Source: Gnetum montanum (taxonomy: Eukaryota; Streptophyta; Gnetopsida; Gnetales; Gnetaceae). From it: a stretch of DNA of 64,000 bases. The translations under genes and the position numbers were made by a program. Below are positions 11,908-23,433 of the stretch, piece after piece. The stretch covers positions 139,246-203,245 of the forward strand of contig MNCI01008406.1 in the NCBI GenBank assembly GCA_015680685.1, in the 5' to 3' direction. The notes below the pieces were generated by a model that worked only from the letters and a program-made list of their open reading frames with translations, made no database searches and was not told the DNA's origin. Every line of letters begins with the position of its first letter. The first letter of the stretch is position 1.

Positions 11908-12640
11908 GTTGATGAATTTAAGTGTTGATGATTTGTATGATTTGATGCTAACTTATTGATCTATCCATGTTTGTATAGCTATAATAGATTTGAGTATTGT
12001 TAATATACTCATAACGTGTATGTTCCATGATACCTCTTGTATGCATTGGCTAAATGATGTATTAGTGATTAGTAGAATAACTTATGATGCTTCGTTGTGA
12101 TTAAATCTATGTTGTGTTGATCTATACTACTATGGATGCATAAACTAAGGATGTAGTGTTTTTTGATTCATCATCTATTAATGGAATGAATGAAAAGAAT
12201 GTTGCATTGTTTGTGATGTTGCTACTATGTTTTGATTATTTATGTGTTTCATGACCTATGTGCATCAAAATGATTTCTTAAACTAATTACACTGCTCCTT
12301 TGTGAACTCTCTCTATGTATGTGTATCAGTGTGGATATCTCATGCACATGCTTTATTGTATGTTCATGTAAGTTTGGCATCTGTTATCTCTAGCTGCTAC
12401 TATGTGAATGCTAAGTATTCAGCAATCAGATTTGAAAAGAAAAGATAAAGAGATTCTTTATGTTATTCATCAAGGCTTGAAACATGTATGTTTTTCATAG
12501 CATAAGTGATTCATTTATAATATACATAAACACATTGAGAAATAGTGGTAGGTGAATCCCCATGCACTTGTAGTGATGGAGGAAGAGTGGCAGTGTGTCA
12601 AACATCCAAAGAGTAGGGGCACAACAAGAATAGGTTTTGT
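11908..12640. other. AT-rich flank with degenerate repeats
   Basis: Diverged copies of TGATTTGTATGATTT(A/G)(A/G)TG occur here and before element 1 (about 4550-4846). The sequence before the insertion was therefore an imperfect repeat array. No coding frame is seen. Confidence 0.4.
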
Positions 12641-12649
12641 ATCATTTCA

Positions 12650-15541
12650 ATATTAGCCCTATAGAGGGGGTAGCTATCAATACTTATTACTCACCATGCT
12701 ACAAGTAGGCATGATTGGGCAATGTTCTATGCAGTAGAAGCTACCAAAAGCATTTATTTTTCTTTGGGAGCTACCCCATTCACGCAGTATCCTAATCATG
12801 TTTTGTTGGATATTTAAATTTGATGAGTTCATGTGGTTGGATCCCTATCATCCCCCATTGGGTTATCTTATCGAAATAATTGCAAAGGTTCTACCATATG
12901 TATGAGTTCCCAGAGGCTATTGTGCAAGCCTCGTACTTGTTAGTAAGGATTTGCACCCATTGCAGTTAGCAGTCATAATCATGTATGAACCTATTTATAA
13001 TTTCTTGGTATCTCATCAAAACAACATCTTCAAACCTTAGAACCTCCAAACCTCCCACATGCTTAGGCTAGACCACCTTTTCCTAGTAGACCATGTGCAA
13101 GCATTCCCTCCCTTTTCCTGTGGATCATATGAAATTCCATGTAATTTGGTTGACCTTGTTGATGACACCCTTCAACAAGGCAATAATGGAGGTTGCATGT
13201 CTAATGATGGTCAAAAGGACAAATGTGGCCAAAATGATTTTTCTTTTCTTGTCAAAAAACATGTAGTCCAATGACCTACCCAAGATTGAAGCCTCTAAAT
13301 CAAATGAGTCTAGGTTGCTAGTCTATCCTAGGAAAACATGGGTACTCCTAGATGAGTCCTACATTATACCTTGCAAAATCCAAAGCTTCTGAAAAACCCA
13401 CATTTTACCTAGCCCCTCTATGTGGAAGAAGTGTATTGCATTCCTCAGTTAGGCTCCAACCTTCTTTAACCATTCTGTCTAGAGCCCTGTTAATAGCCAA
13501 GGGTTGTGGGATGGCTACCTAGGTTATAATAATCATGTCATCAACATAATGTTCAGTGATGTAGGTAATCCCATTATTTTTTAACCCTATAACCTCCTCC
13601 ATCTAATAATAAAGCTTTATTGAATCCATAATGATGATAAATAGATAGGGAGAAAGGGGATCACCTTAACATAGCCCCTCGTTGGGGTAGGAAAACCCTC
13701 AAAGCCACCCATGCAAATCAAAGGAGTAGGCTCCCATGGCTTGAAGATTAATATAGAGGGCCACAAATTTTGTTTGTATTCCTTTCATGAGCATAATGTT
13801 CCAAAGAGCATCCCACTAAATGGTGTCATAGGCCTTTACAATATTAAGTTTGATGCACATACCAGGGAACCTAGCTCTCTGTATCAAGTGCATGACTTCC
13901 TAAAGAAATAGGATCCAATATTGGATATATCCCCCCTTAACAAATCTAGCCTAGTGGACACCAATCAAAGATGACATCAATGGTTGTAGCTATCTAATGA
14001 TAATTTTGGTGAAGAGTCTAAGAAGCATATTACACACCCCAACTAGTTTGTAGGGCATGAACATCATCGGGTTTGGGATCTTCAAGATAAGTGCAATTCA
14101 TGAGAGTTAATCTCATGGAAAACCTATCCTCACTTTAGCATGTAGTTGAAGGCACCTAAAATATTACGTCCTAGGATATCTAAAAATTCCTTCAAGAACT
14201 CAATAGGATAGCCATTTGATCTTGAGGCCTTAGTAGTTTTGAGGAAAGCCATGGCTTCAAAGTTGCAACATGGTGATTGGGGAAACTAGCTCATCATTAT
14301 CCTCTTCCCTGATGACCTCTTGAATCTAGATGGAGATAGGGGAGGAACTTCCCCCCATCCAAGCCCCCACCCAAAACTTCTGCATCTCTTAACTAATGCT
14401 ATGTGAATCATGTAAGAGGGTTTGTCCTTGAAGAATGTAGTGAATATTTTTGAGTTGATTATTAGGTTTTGTAGTGGCAAAGAAGAAGAGAGTGTTCCTA
14501 TCCCCCCTCCCTAAGCCATTGAACACTCAATCTCTCCTTCTAGTACTACTCCTCTTCCCTAGCTAGCAGCTACAACTCCATAAGTAAGTTTTGTTCCTCC
14601 TCCTCTAAAGATTCACCATTCTCCTATTGGGCCCAAATGCTCAACAACCATTGCTAGAGCATAGCCCAAGTAGTCATGAAAGAGTACTTCTCCATCATCT
14701 ATAGGCTCCTACTCTTCTTTTTGACACATGAGACCCCTTGTTTCAAAAAATCCTAAGGCTCTATCTATGCATGATACTTTTCCCATATTTTTGTCATCAT
14801 CTTTCGCAACCATCATTTTTTCAACCATGCCCACTCAAATCTAAAAGGCATAGGTCCTAGCCTATCTAGTTTATAGATCATGTAAAAAGCGCATGACAAT
14901 TGGAAGCCTGTCACTCATGGCTAGTAACTAAGACCTCATTATTAAGAAGGATCTCTCAGTTTCAACCCAGACCCTATAAATCTAGGAGAGGATATAATCC
15001 TTACCTTTTCTCCTATTACTCCAAGTGAAAAGGTAGCTTTTAATATCACATTCCACTCAGTTGTAATCCTAGAGCATTTGCAAGAAGTCATGACTTCTAG
15101 GTGGAGGGTCAATCTCTCCCCTAGTTTTCTCCCAAGCATATAGATGCTAATTGAAATCCCCAATTAGCAGCCACATGCGATGGTTAGGAACATGACTAGC
15201 AATCTTGTGAAGCTCATGAAGATGCTCTCCTCAATTCTAAGGATCATAGAAGTTCATAATCTAGAGTTCCTTTGAGGTCAAGAACATAGTGATACTCTAG
15301 GAAGATTCATCCACAACATCAAAAGGCATGCATGAGAGGGTAGCTAGTCCCCTAGCCTTGCCCAACTTTTCACAAAGTAGGAAAACCAACCTTGCCATCA
15401 TAGAAAATTACAATGGATGGTGTGTAGCTTAGTTTTCTAGAGGCACAACATTGTACAACCTTCATCATGCACTAATTCTTTTAGTGTACTTCTATTGTAG
15501 GGGGTACCATGTCCCTTGCAATTCCATGCTAAGATCTTCAT
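12650..15541 (-). pseudogene. LINE A ORF2: endonuclease and reverse transcriptase, broken
   Basis: The N-terminus MKILAWNCKGHG at 15541 is the usual start of plant LINE ORF2. The endonuclease part shows WLLIGDFN near 15140-15175 and FTWSNRRKGKD near 14995-15020. RT block GDPLSPYLFIIIMDSIK lies near 13610-13665, directly after a TAA, and the catalytic box YVDD is still intact near 13520-13535 (TEHYVDDMIII). A GLGVR-type stretch follows near 13040-13100. Many stops and indels make it nonfunctional. It would nick target DNA and copy the LINE RNA there. Confidence 0.8.
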
Positions 15542-15699
15542 GGTCTATTAGCAGATGGTTTTTTGTACACCACTTTGATGGTCACTTGAGATTCCAAGTC
15601 AATATCCTACTACATCTTCTTATTTTATATTTCTTGTATAGAAGGTTTACCCACCTTTCGGGATTCATTAGAAACTATAAAGCCATGTTCCTCTTTCTT

Positions 15700-16890
15700 C
15701 AAAATCTTCCTGGCAACTAGAGCCATTGGTTGCTAGGTTGTGCCACACATTGCCAAGACCCAATCCCCAAGTGGTAGGAGCTCCCCCTTAGAGAAACACT
15801 AAGTGGTGATGTGCAAATGCCTTGGGCCCCTATGGCAACAATGGAACCTTGAGTTGGGGGAGGTAAAGGGGGAACAACATCATCCTTCCTAGTTACCATG
15901 ATCCCTTGGTAGGCGTCCTCCTTCCCACATCCTAGGGGAGAAGGCATAAGAGAGGTTCATCCCTTTTTCCTCACCAACATTCAATCATTAGTGTTTCGTT
16001 GTTTGTTTAGCCCAAATACCCTAGAATGCACCCTACAATCCTTAGTGGCTTGGTTGTCCTTATCGTAGGTTCCACAAGATGCCAAGCTATGGTAGGACTG
16101 AGATTGAAATGTCAAAGTGAACATTCTCATACTACACTATGAGCTTCTCCTCCCTAGAAGGTAGGTCTAGGATGAACTTCCTCAATAAGTCACTAGAGGA
16201 TAAGGACCTCCAAACATAGAATCTTGCATATCCCATCTGTTCCTTTGATGTCATGAATTTATCAAAGGAGATTAACTCCCAAAAATGGCCAACCAAAGCC
16301 TTTAGGAAATCCACCATCTAAAGCTCCTAGGGCATCCCCAAGACCCTGACCCAAATAAGAGCCCTCAAGAAAATGCCAATCTCCCAATGCATCCCAAGCC
16401 ACCAATGCATAAGGGTTACAACAAGGCATGGTCTCGTTCCTCAAGAGTTTGAAAAATAAATAATAGAAGATCCCCTACAAGTGACAAAACCTAGACCTTC
16501 CCCATGGCCCACGAGGACACCATTGAGTGCATAATAAAATCTAGCCTCAGTCATGACCTAGAGGACACAAAATTCCCTATAAGGCTTAAGTCCATAGTGG
16601 TTAGCTCATCTTGTGATGGCCTCTTGCAGTCACATTATTTCCCTCGACAAAGAGACTAACTTAATGCCCCCATCCCTAGGGTTCAAGCTAGCAGAATTTC
16701 CCCCTAGCTAGCTTTTCCCACCTTGTACCTATGCCTCTAAGGCATCCTCCCCAAAGTCCCATAGGACCACTATCCTCTCTGGTTTCCTCAATTCTAGCAC
16801 CTCTAGATTTTCCACTTCCAAGACTACCATAGCTGACATGCCCTTCATGTAGCCCTTGCTTGTTCGTATCATGTGGTTTGCTCCCTCCAT
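15700..16890 (-). pseudogene. LINE A ORF1, broken
   Basis: The frame opens near 16890 (MEGANHMIRTSK). It includes LIWVRVLGMP, LWMVDFLKALVGHFWEL and LIV(stop)YENVHF, matching the order seen in plant LINE ORF1 (DUF4283 type): 'VWVRLPGLP..FW...L..IG...G..' and '..EYE.L'. A cysteine-containing piece around 16040-16090 (CGTYDKDNQATKDC) may be the remnant of its zinc knuckle. Stops include several TAG codons and at least one frameshift. The protein would bind LINE RNA. The family assignment comes from motif order, not a search. Confidence 0.6.
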
Positions 16891-17542
16891 CTTCATCCTA
16901 TGCCTCACTTGCTCCTCTCATTATGTTCAATTCCAATGTATGTTTTTGATGCATCATTCATTTTAGCTTCATGAGTTATTAAAGTATAAGTATGCCCTTC
17001 ATGGCTATAGAAAGGTCATATGATGACCATTGAAGGCGTCATCAGACAATGCAATAATAGATTATGAACACTTTGCATTGCTAGACAATATAGCTTATTG
17101 TGTTTTGGCTTTAAAACCTTTTTCCTTTCATCTTATGACATGATTTAGAAGAAGGGATGTTTTTGTAAAATGGAGCACAATTACATATTTATCGGTAAAA
17201 TTAGAAAAGATATGTTGCCAAGACAAAAAGGAGGAACATGGATGGATATTATGTTTGAATATTAAATAATTTTTAAATTTCTAATATATTAGATCATGAG
17301 GAATTGAACTTGAGATTTGATAAATTAGAATCCTAAAATGTTGGAAATGGCAAATCTAGGAATTGAACTTGCATCCTATTAGAATGTCATTTTAATTAAT
17401 TTTTAATAATGACCTTGGAAACAATATAACTCATAACTTGGTGGTATGTAATAAGTTTAAAAGAAAATAAAAAATAGTTCCCAAGAAAAAATAAATTACA
17501 AGAAACAATCCATTATCTCTTGAATTTCACTATTATAAAGAG
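16891..17542. other. AT-rich spacer, nothing recognised
   Basis: No coding frame, repeat or LTR could be supported between LINE A and element 2a. Confidence 0.5.
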
Positions 17543-18321
17543 TGATGAGCTGCGATATCGCGTACGTGATATTGCGGCTTGTCGCGATATCTATAAATAA
17601 GAGGTGGCTTTCCTTGTTTTAGCCACTTAGACTTAGACCCTTAGCCAAAATCTTGCAGTTTTACCATTCTAGAGTTAGAATAATTTCCATGTGCCCACAA
17701 TAGGAGTCTTAAAGTGAACAGATCTTTCTTCGAGCAAATTGTACCTGAGCACACGTTTGTGTACAGCAATAAAGATGGAATCTCTAATAAACCTTGTAGC
17801 ATATGGACTAAGCTAAATAGTAATTAATTATTGTTAAATGTTTAAATGCTTTTCTAGTTAATTAATCTCTCTCAACCCTTGACTCTCCTAGTTAAGTACA
17901 CTCAGTACGACTGCTTAGAGCATGTGTGTAACGCTTGGTAACCTAATAACGATTAGCGTTTGGTAATCCTAGCAGTGTTGCACTAGTTCAAGATGTGTAC
18001 AACAAGTGGGAACAGATACCGGTGTTAGGAACAGTTATAAATTAGTTAGTGAATAGTTAGTGAAAGTAGCTCTTTAGTTCTTTTCACCTTCCCTCCTTAG
18101 CATAAGACATTAAAAAGATAAAAAGTATAAAAATCATATACCTCAAACTTACTTAACCATACAACCGTGACAATACAAGTAAGTTTGGGAAGATAACAAT
18201 TGATTAACCCTTAAGTGTTCCATTAAGGTGTGTAAGCACTTAGTCCTTGGAGTTCGACCGAATCACACATGAAATGCTCATATTCGTATGGTTAAGTGTA
18301 GGGGTACCTCACGACTCATCA
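17543..18321 (+). repeat. Element 2a 5' LTR
   Basis: The LTR is 779 bp with TGATGAG...CTCATCA ends. The TATA box is at 17592-17599, preceded by a GCGATATCGCG...GCGATATC palindrome cluster (17552-17592). It is clearly related to the LTRs of element 1. Confidence 0.88.
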
Positions 18322-18322
18322 T

Positions 18323-18340
18323 TGGCGCCGTTGCCAGGGA
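18323..18340 (+). other. Primer binding site, tRNA-Asp type (element 2a)
   Basis: TGGCGCCGTTGCCAGGGA has one mismatch to the complement of the tRNA-Asp 3' end. Confidence 0.9.
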
Positions 18341-18465
18341 CTTAGTTGTTTGTGCACTATGTAGAACATAGGAAATCCTCCACATCATTGGGAAGCTAGA
18401 ACAAACCCTTAGGGTTAATCAAGAAGAGATAATACAATGGTAAATTGCACACTAAATAAGACAAA

Positions 18466-21000
18466 ATGTCTTCTTCTACACATAAGAGCACCTCACCACC
18501 TAGGAATAACACAAGAGACAGTCGGCAGCACAACACACGTAACCAAGATCCACCAGTCCCTCAACAATTCCATGTGGTATATATTCATCATGATGAGTAT
18601 GTACCCGACTTTACTTTTATTCTCCATCAAGATGGACAACTGCGTTGGAGAGACTTGAAAGGTAACATTGTGTTACCCCTAGACTGATCAGTCCCTAACA
18701 TGCTCCTTCATGCTCTTTCATGAATAGGCATGTCATCCTTGTACGCAGAGTATGTTGCATGCGATCATGACACAAGGGACTACCATCCCACATAAGCACA
18801 ATGTCAAAGGGACTTGTAGCAAGAGAGATATCACACATCTTTGAAGGGAAAAGGACCCCATAACGCTCCACCCATCTTAAGCAAAATTGAGGGTGGTGAA
18901 CCTATTTTAATAGATTCTCCACAAAACGACGTTTTCCCTCTTAATGATGATCAGGAGGTAGTGTATCAGAACCTCCACTCCACAATTCACAATCTTGGTT
19001 CAGATCCCCATGAATACAAAGTGTTCAATGAGGGAACACAAACACATGATAAGGGTAGGCATTCTAAGTGTGATCACGGTCATGGTCAGGACCACAGAAG
19101 GGAAGGTAGAAAACATCATCATGGCAATGGTTCCTTCTTCTTCTCCTTCATTGTCACACTCACCCTCTCCTTCAATATCAAGACGTAGTCATAAGGAGCC
19201 TAACCATGAGAATAAAGGTAAATAGAGTGAGAAACACCAACAAGATAGTCGAGAACAAGGATGAGGGCATTCTAGGGAATCAAGGCATGGAAGAAGGGAG
19301 AGTAGAGAACCACATAGACATCATAGACACTATGAATGAGATGGCCATGAAGAACCCCTACTTGCAACTAGAAGCATGTTAGATATAACGAAGGCTATAA
19401 GAATTCCCACAAGCCACCAAAAGGATAGTAGGATCAAGAGGTTAAACATGAATAACATCCCACAATTTGAAGGGGGATACAACATTGATCCTCAAAATCA
19501 TTTACAAGCATTCCATGATACATGTGCCTTGCAGAACATAGAAAACAAGTGGAAAAAACTAAAGTTGTTCCCAAGGATACTAGTAAAAGAAGCTGAAAGT
19601 TGGCACCAGTCCTTAGAACCAGAATCCATTTGAAGGTGGAGTACGATGTTAGAACTATTTAATGATAAATACCAAACGTACTCCTGAGTGTCTAACCTAA
19701 AAAAGCAAATCCAAGGATGGAAGTAGGGAAGTCATAAATCCTTGGATGTTACCATGGGCTGTTATTATGCACTTCTACATTGTTGCCCCAGCCATGGTTA
19801 TTCACAATGGGATCAACTACGCCATCTCGTAGATGGACTTAGGTATGAAACTAGGAGAACCCTTGGAACATATGCCCAAGGAAGACTATCAGAGCTTAGG
19901 TCTCATCAAGTTCATAGATTTCTAGAGTAAGTAGCTAAGGAAGAAGGGGAGCTACAAAAGAGAGAAAGTGCAGTAGAGTACAACTGAGATTTTTCACTCC
20001 GAAAAAGGGGAGTGAGATTCTGTGAGGAGGAGGAAGAGTCACCACTTGAAGAGATGGTGAATAGGAAAACCTTGCCACTCCAAAAATTAACAACCGAAGT
20101 ATCGACAAAGGTAGACCAAATGTAGGACTCCTTGGATAGTAGATTTCAAACCATTCTTAAAATTGTAGAGGAGTCTAGGGAGCGAGATAGTGACTATGAC
20201 AAAAAGAAAAGGAGAGATGTAGATAATGCATGTAACAAAGGTAAGGGTAAATTGGCCATCACCGAAGAGGTTGTGGATTCAGATACGGACAATGATGGTG
20301 GATGTGAGATATGCTAATATGACCATCCTAAGGGATGTTGCCCAGTAATCTCACATCTACAAGAGTCTGGGGTGTATGCACTCAACCCATGACTTAACAA
20401 ACAACAAGCACCCTGATGGCTACCTTATCCCCAAGGTAACCCAAGGCAGTTCTACCAACCTTTAACATATTATCCAAGTGAAACTCCACCACAACCTATT
20501 GAGCAACATCAACAGTGGCAATACCCACAGTCATGGGGGATGCCACCACCAAGGCAAAAATACCCCTACCGACAACCAGATCCATATGGCTACTACGTGC
20601 AGCAGCTAGTCTCTTCACGTGACTTTGTTGGTCACATGACTCACAACGTCACTACCAAGCTTGGGAGTATTATAGGACTCCTTCTCTTAGGGGAGATAAC
20701 CCACAAACATACCATCCTCTGAATCCATCTGCAAATCTCACACCAATAGCTCCATTACCACCCACTCCAGCAATGCAAGGGGAACTCCCCACTCAACTGC
20801 AATGATGTAATGCTACAAGGGCTATGAATCTTCAACCTACTACTACTTCTGACAACCATGGGAAGAGAAGACCTTTCTTCAGAACCAACAGTCCAACCAA
20901 GCCCTCACAACCACAAGTGGTTGAACCTCTGAATGCCTCTCCATCAAATAAGGCTTCAGAGCTCCCTTCAAACCAAGAATCAAGCTCAACACACACGATT
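18466..21000 (+). pseudogene. gag: gag of element 2a, broken
   Basis: The start MSSSTHKSTSPP is collinear with the gag of elements 1 and 3. The core lies at about 19395-19930, with FEGGYNIDPQNHLQAFHDTCALQ, AESWHQSLEPESI and RRTLGTYAQGRL. The knuckle CEIC(stop)YDHPKGCCP is near 20310 and keeps the C-x2-C-x3-H-x4-C spacing apart from the stop. A Pro/Gln-rich region (WGMPPPRQKYPY) follows, then a basic RRPFFRTNSP stretch. Stops include TAG, TAA and TGA, with at least one frameshift near 20720-20830. CAG at 19532 is preserved where element 1 has TAG and element 5 TAA. Confidence 0.85.
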
Positions 21001-21864
21001 ATGTTAACACATGTCGTTATTGACTGGATTAAGGAGGGCCACCTCCCTAGGAAATTCTTGGATCCTGAAAGCCCTCTAATCTACCTCTAATTCATTGGGA
21101 ATGAACCCTGTAAAGCTCTTCTAGACTCAGGTTCTAGAGTTAACTTAATATCGCAGGAAATGTACAAAGCATGGAACTTGCCTCCATTAAGGAGGAGCAA
21201 TATTCGCTTGGAGTTGGCTAACCAGTCCATCATTGTTCCCTTGGGATAGATTGAGGAAATTGTTACCACTATGTGTGGGTGGTCATACCTAGCTGATTTC
21301 CTAGTGATACAAGTAAACAATGATAAAGGGGACTTCCCAATAATCATGGGAAGGACATGGCTAAGTACCATAAACGCACACCTAGGAATCCACAATCTTT
21401 CCCTGGAAATATCTAAGGAAAACACTCTTGGGAAGATCAAGAAGAAGAAGGTTCCATGCATCACATATAGTGATACAGGGTGTATTTGCATATAGGAATG
21501 TTCATCATTGCCTGCATACAATAGGTGTGCACCAGAGATTAACATACAAAAGTGCCTGTATGTAGCAACCACACAACAAGAAGACAGCCCGTGGTTGATA
21601 GTTGATCAAGAGAGCAACTCACCAACGTGCATGGAACAAACTAAGGGAACAACTTGCACTCACATCGAAAGCATAGTTACACTAGAGCAAGAGCATCGCC
21701 AACTTCCAAGCCTTAACCTAAAAACATCAATTGGAAGAAGTTGGAAACTCTTAAAAAATTCAAAGAAGCACTCCGATAAGAGATCACTAGCTAATGTGCA
21801 ACAGACCAACCCTTACAGTGAATCTAGAATGGTTAATGCACATAATACCTCAGAGAAGAGATAA
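21001..21864 (+). pseudogene. Aspartic protease domain of element 2a
   Basis: The region reads HLPRKFLDPESPLI, ALLDSGSRVNLISQEMY and FPIIMGRTWLSTINAHLGI. The catalytic triad D-S-G is intact here (21124-21132), unlike in elements 1 and 3. In-frame stops at 21088 (TAA), 21247 (TAG) and 21493 (TAG) break the frame. A hydrophilic tail of about 120 codons follows, with no RT motifs. It is the best-preserved protease of the window. Confidence 0.8.
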
Positions 21865-23161
21865 CTCTACTCATTATTTCAGATCTCTCCCTTCCAAGTT
21901 AGTCATGGGGGAGATGGCCACCTATGCTAATCATTTGAGGCCCTTAGTTCCTTTTTAATTTTTTGTTTTACACATTTTTGTTTTACAAATTTCTTTAACT
22001 TTTCTTATTTTTGGTTTACAAAATCGTTTATACTTTTTCATTTCTTTGTGTGTTTGTTAGTTTATTTTGATAGATTTATCACCTAATAAGTGCTCCTAAT
22101 AGTGGTATGAACTGTATTCTATTGATTGCTAATGTTTGTTTTTTACCTTTGAGTTATAATGTTGATACTAAGATATGGTTCTTTTGATATAACAGGCAAT
22201 GAGTCCACATCATCCATGCATCCATAAATTTCTATGGTTTCTCTTGGCTTGGAACTGTATAGTCCCTTTCTTTAATTAGTAGAACTACCAATGAATTTGT
22301 GACTGGGCATTTCTCAAACTATAGAAGGACTCAAGGATTGAAAAGGGTGTGACTTCAAGGGGATTTGATGCATTTGTGTTGGCCTTTCTCTTGGTTCTTG
22401 GATGTTTTCTTCTTGAGTTTTCCTTACCATTCTGACATTATGCCATTATCGAGAAGTTGAGCTCATAAAAATAATAATAAGTCTTTGCATGGTGTGGTTC
22501 TCATGCAAAAAACAAAAAAAAGGTGAGAATTCAAAGCACACCCCTTAGACAAAATAATTATCTGGGCTACATGCACTGGCTATGGAACTAAACAAACATG
22601 TTTCCTCTAACTAAGGCCCTCTCTCACTTCCTACTTTTCCTCTTCTCATTTCATCGGAATGATGGTGACTCTTTGACAGAAGCATTCTTGCTACCTCAAG
22701 TGGATGGATTGGCCAAGTGTATTAATGCAAAGTCACTGAATGTGGATTGTCTGAGGCTAGATTTGGAATGAGATTTACTAAGTCACATTAACCATAACTA
22801 CATAAGGGGCTATACACCACCTTGTTCTTGAGACTCCATTTCATTCTCTTCTTTCCATCAATCTTTTTCCATTTTCCACCTCATTGTCGATTGTATCAGT
22901 AGTCCATATTTTGGTTGATCCATTGTTTTCTTTATGATAAATTCTTGTGGTTAAGCCTTTAACTCTTACTTCCAACTAGCATTTCCAATCCCTATATATA
23001 GGCCTACTGCGCTTCACATTGTTATCATTTCTAACATAAATTGGGGGGATATTTTGCCATTCTTTCTACCTAACTCTTCCCCATGCACCTACGTTCTATC
23101 GCGTGTCCGCATCAACCAATCCTTACCCTCTTGAGCACCCAGAGGTGTGCTCTCAGTCATT
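21865..23161 (+). other. Element 2a noncoding interior
   Basis: Homologous to element 1 from about 8990 to 10340, including the purine block TCATGGGGGAGATGG near 21902, the short TTTTGTTTTACA repeat and an A-rich tract. It ends with an internal TATA-like site and CTCAGTCATT just before the gap. Confidence 0.65.
22992..23002 (+). promoter_or_regulatory. Candidate internal TATA box upstream of the extra ORF
   Basis: CTATATATAGG sits about 440 bp before the ATG at 23434 (46 of those bases are gap). Element 4 has a similar TATTTATAGG-type box at the matching place. It is a candidate promoter; no transcript evidence is available. Confidence 0.4.
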
Positions 23162-23207
23162 NNNNNNNNNNNNNNNNNNNNNNNNNNNNNNNNNNNNNNN
23201 NNNNNNN
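23162..23207. other. Assembly gap (46 N)
   Basis: Unresolved bases between element 2a and element 2b. The join lies in the purine-rich AGTCATTGGGG region. Confidence 0.99.
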
Positions 23208-23433
23208 TAATTAGTGAGTTAATTAAGACTTCGCAGCTCTAAGGAAAGAAATGAAAACAACCATTAAACTCTAACTTATCCCTTGTTGTTTTTGGCTCTA
23301 ACCCATTAACTAACACTCTGGGGGATTTAATGGAATACCCATGCCAACAACATAACTTAGTCAAACTGAGAAGGTGTATGAGGCCCATTTTTGATCAACT
23401 TGTGCATAGTCTAATTAGTGGTTATGATTGCAT

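Larger units (their letters stand above)
12650..16890 (-). mobile_element. LINE A: L1-type non-LTR retrotransposon relic
   Basis: ORF1 and ORF2 remains lie in order on the minus strand. ORF2 starts MKILAWNCKG at 15541 and goes through endonuclease and RT to a decayed end near 12650. No target duplication or poly-A tail could be defined, so both ends are approximate. Confidence 0.8.
17543..23161 (+). mobile_element. Element 2a: 5' half of an Athila-like element
   Basis: It comprises a 5' LTR (17543-18321), PBS, gag and protease remains and the noncoding interior also seen in element 1, up to a 46-base gap. Left of the LTR lies AAGAG. No matching target duplication or sister LTR follows: the next LTR downstream (26523-27408) belongs to another subfamily. 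Motif order across the gap nevertheless matches element 4. Confidence 0.85.

Noticed and set aside
21087-21572. 161-codon minus-strand frame
   Set aside because: It is the antisense shadow of the protease region of element 2a.
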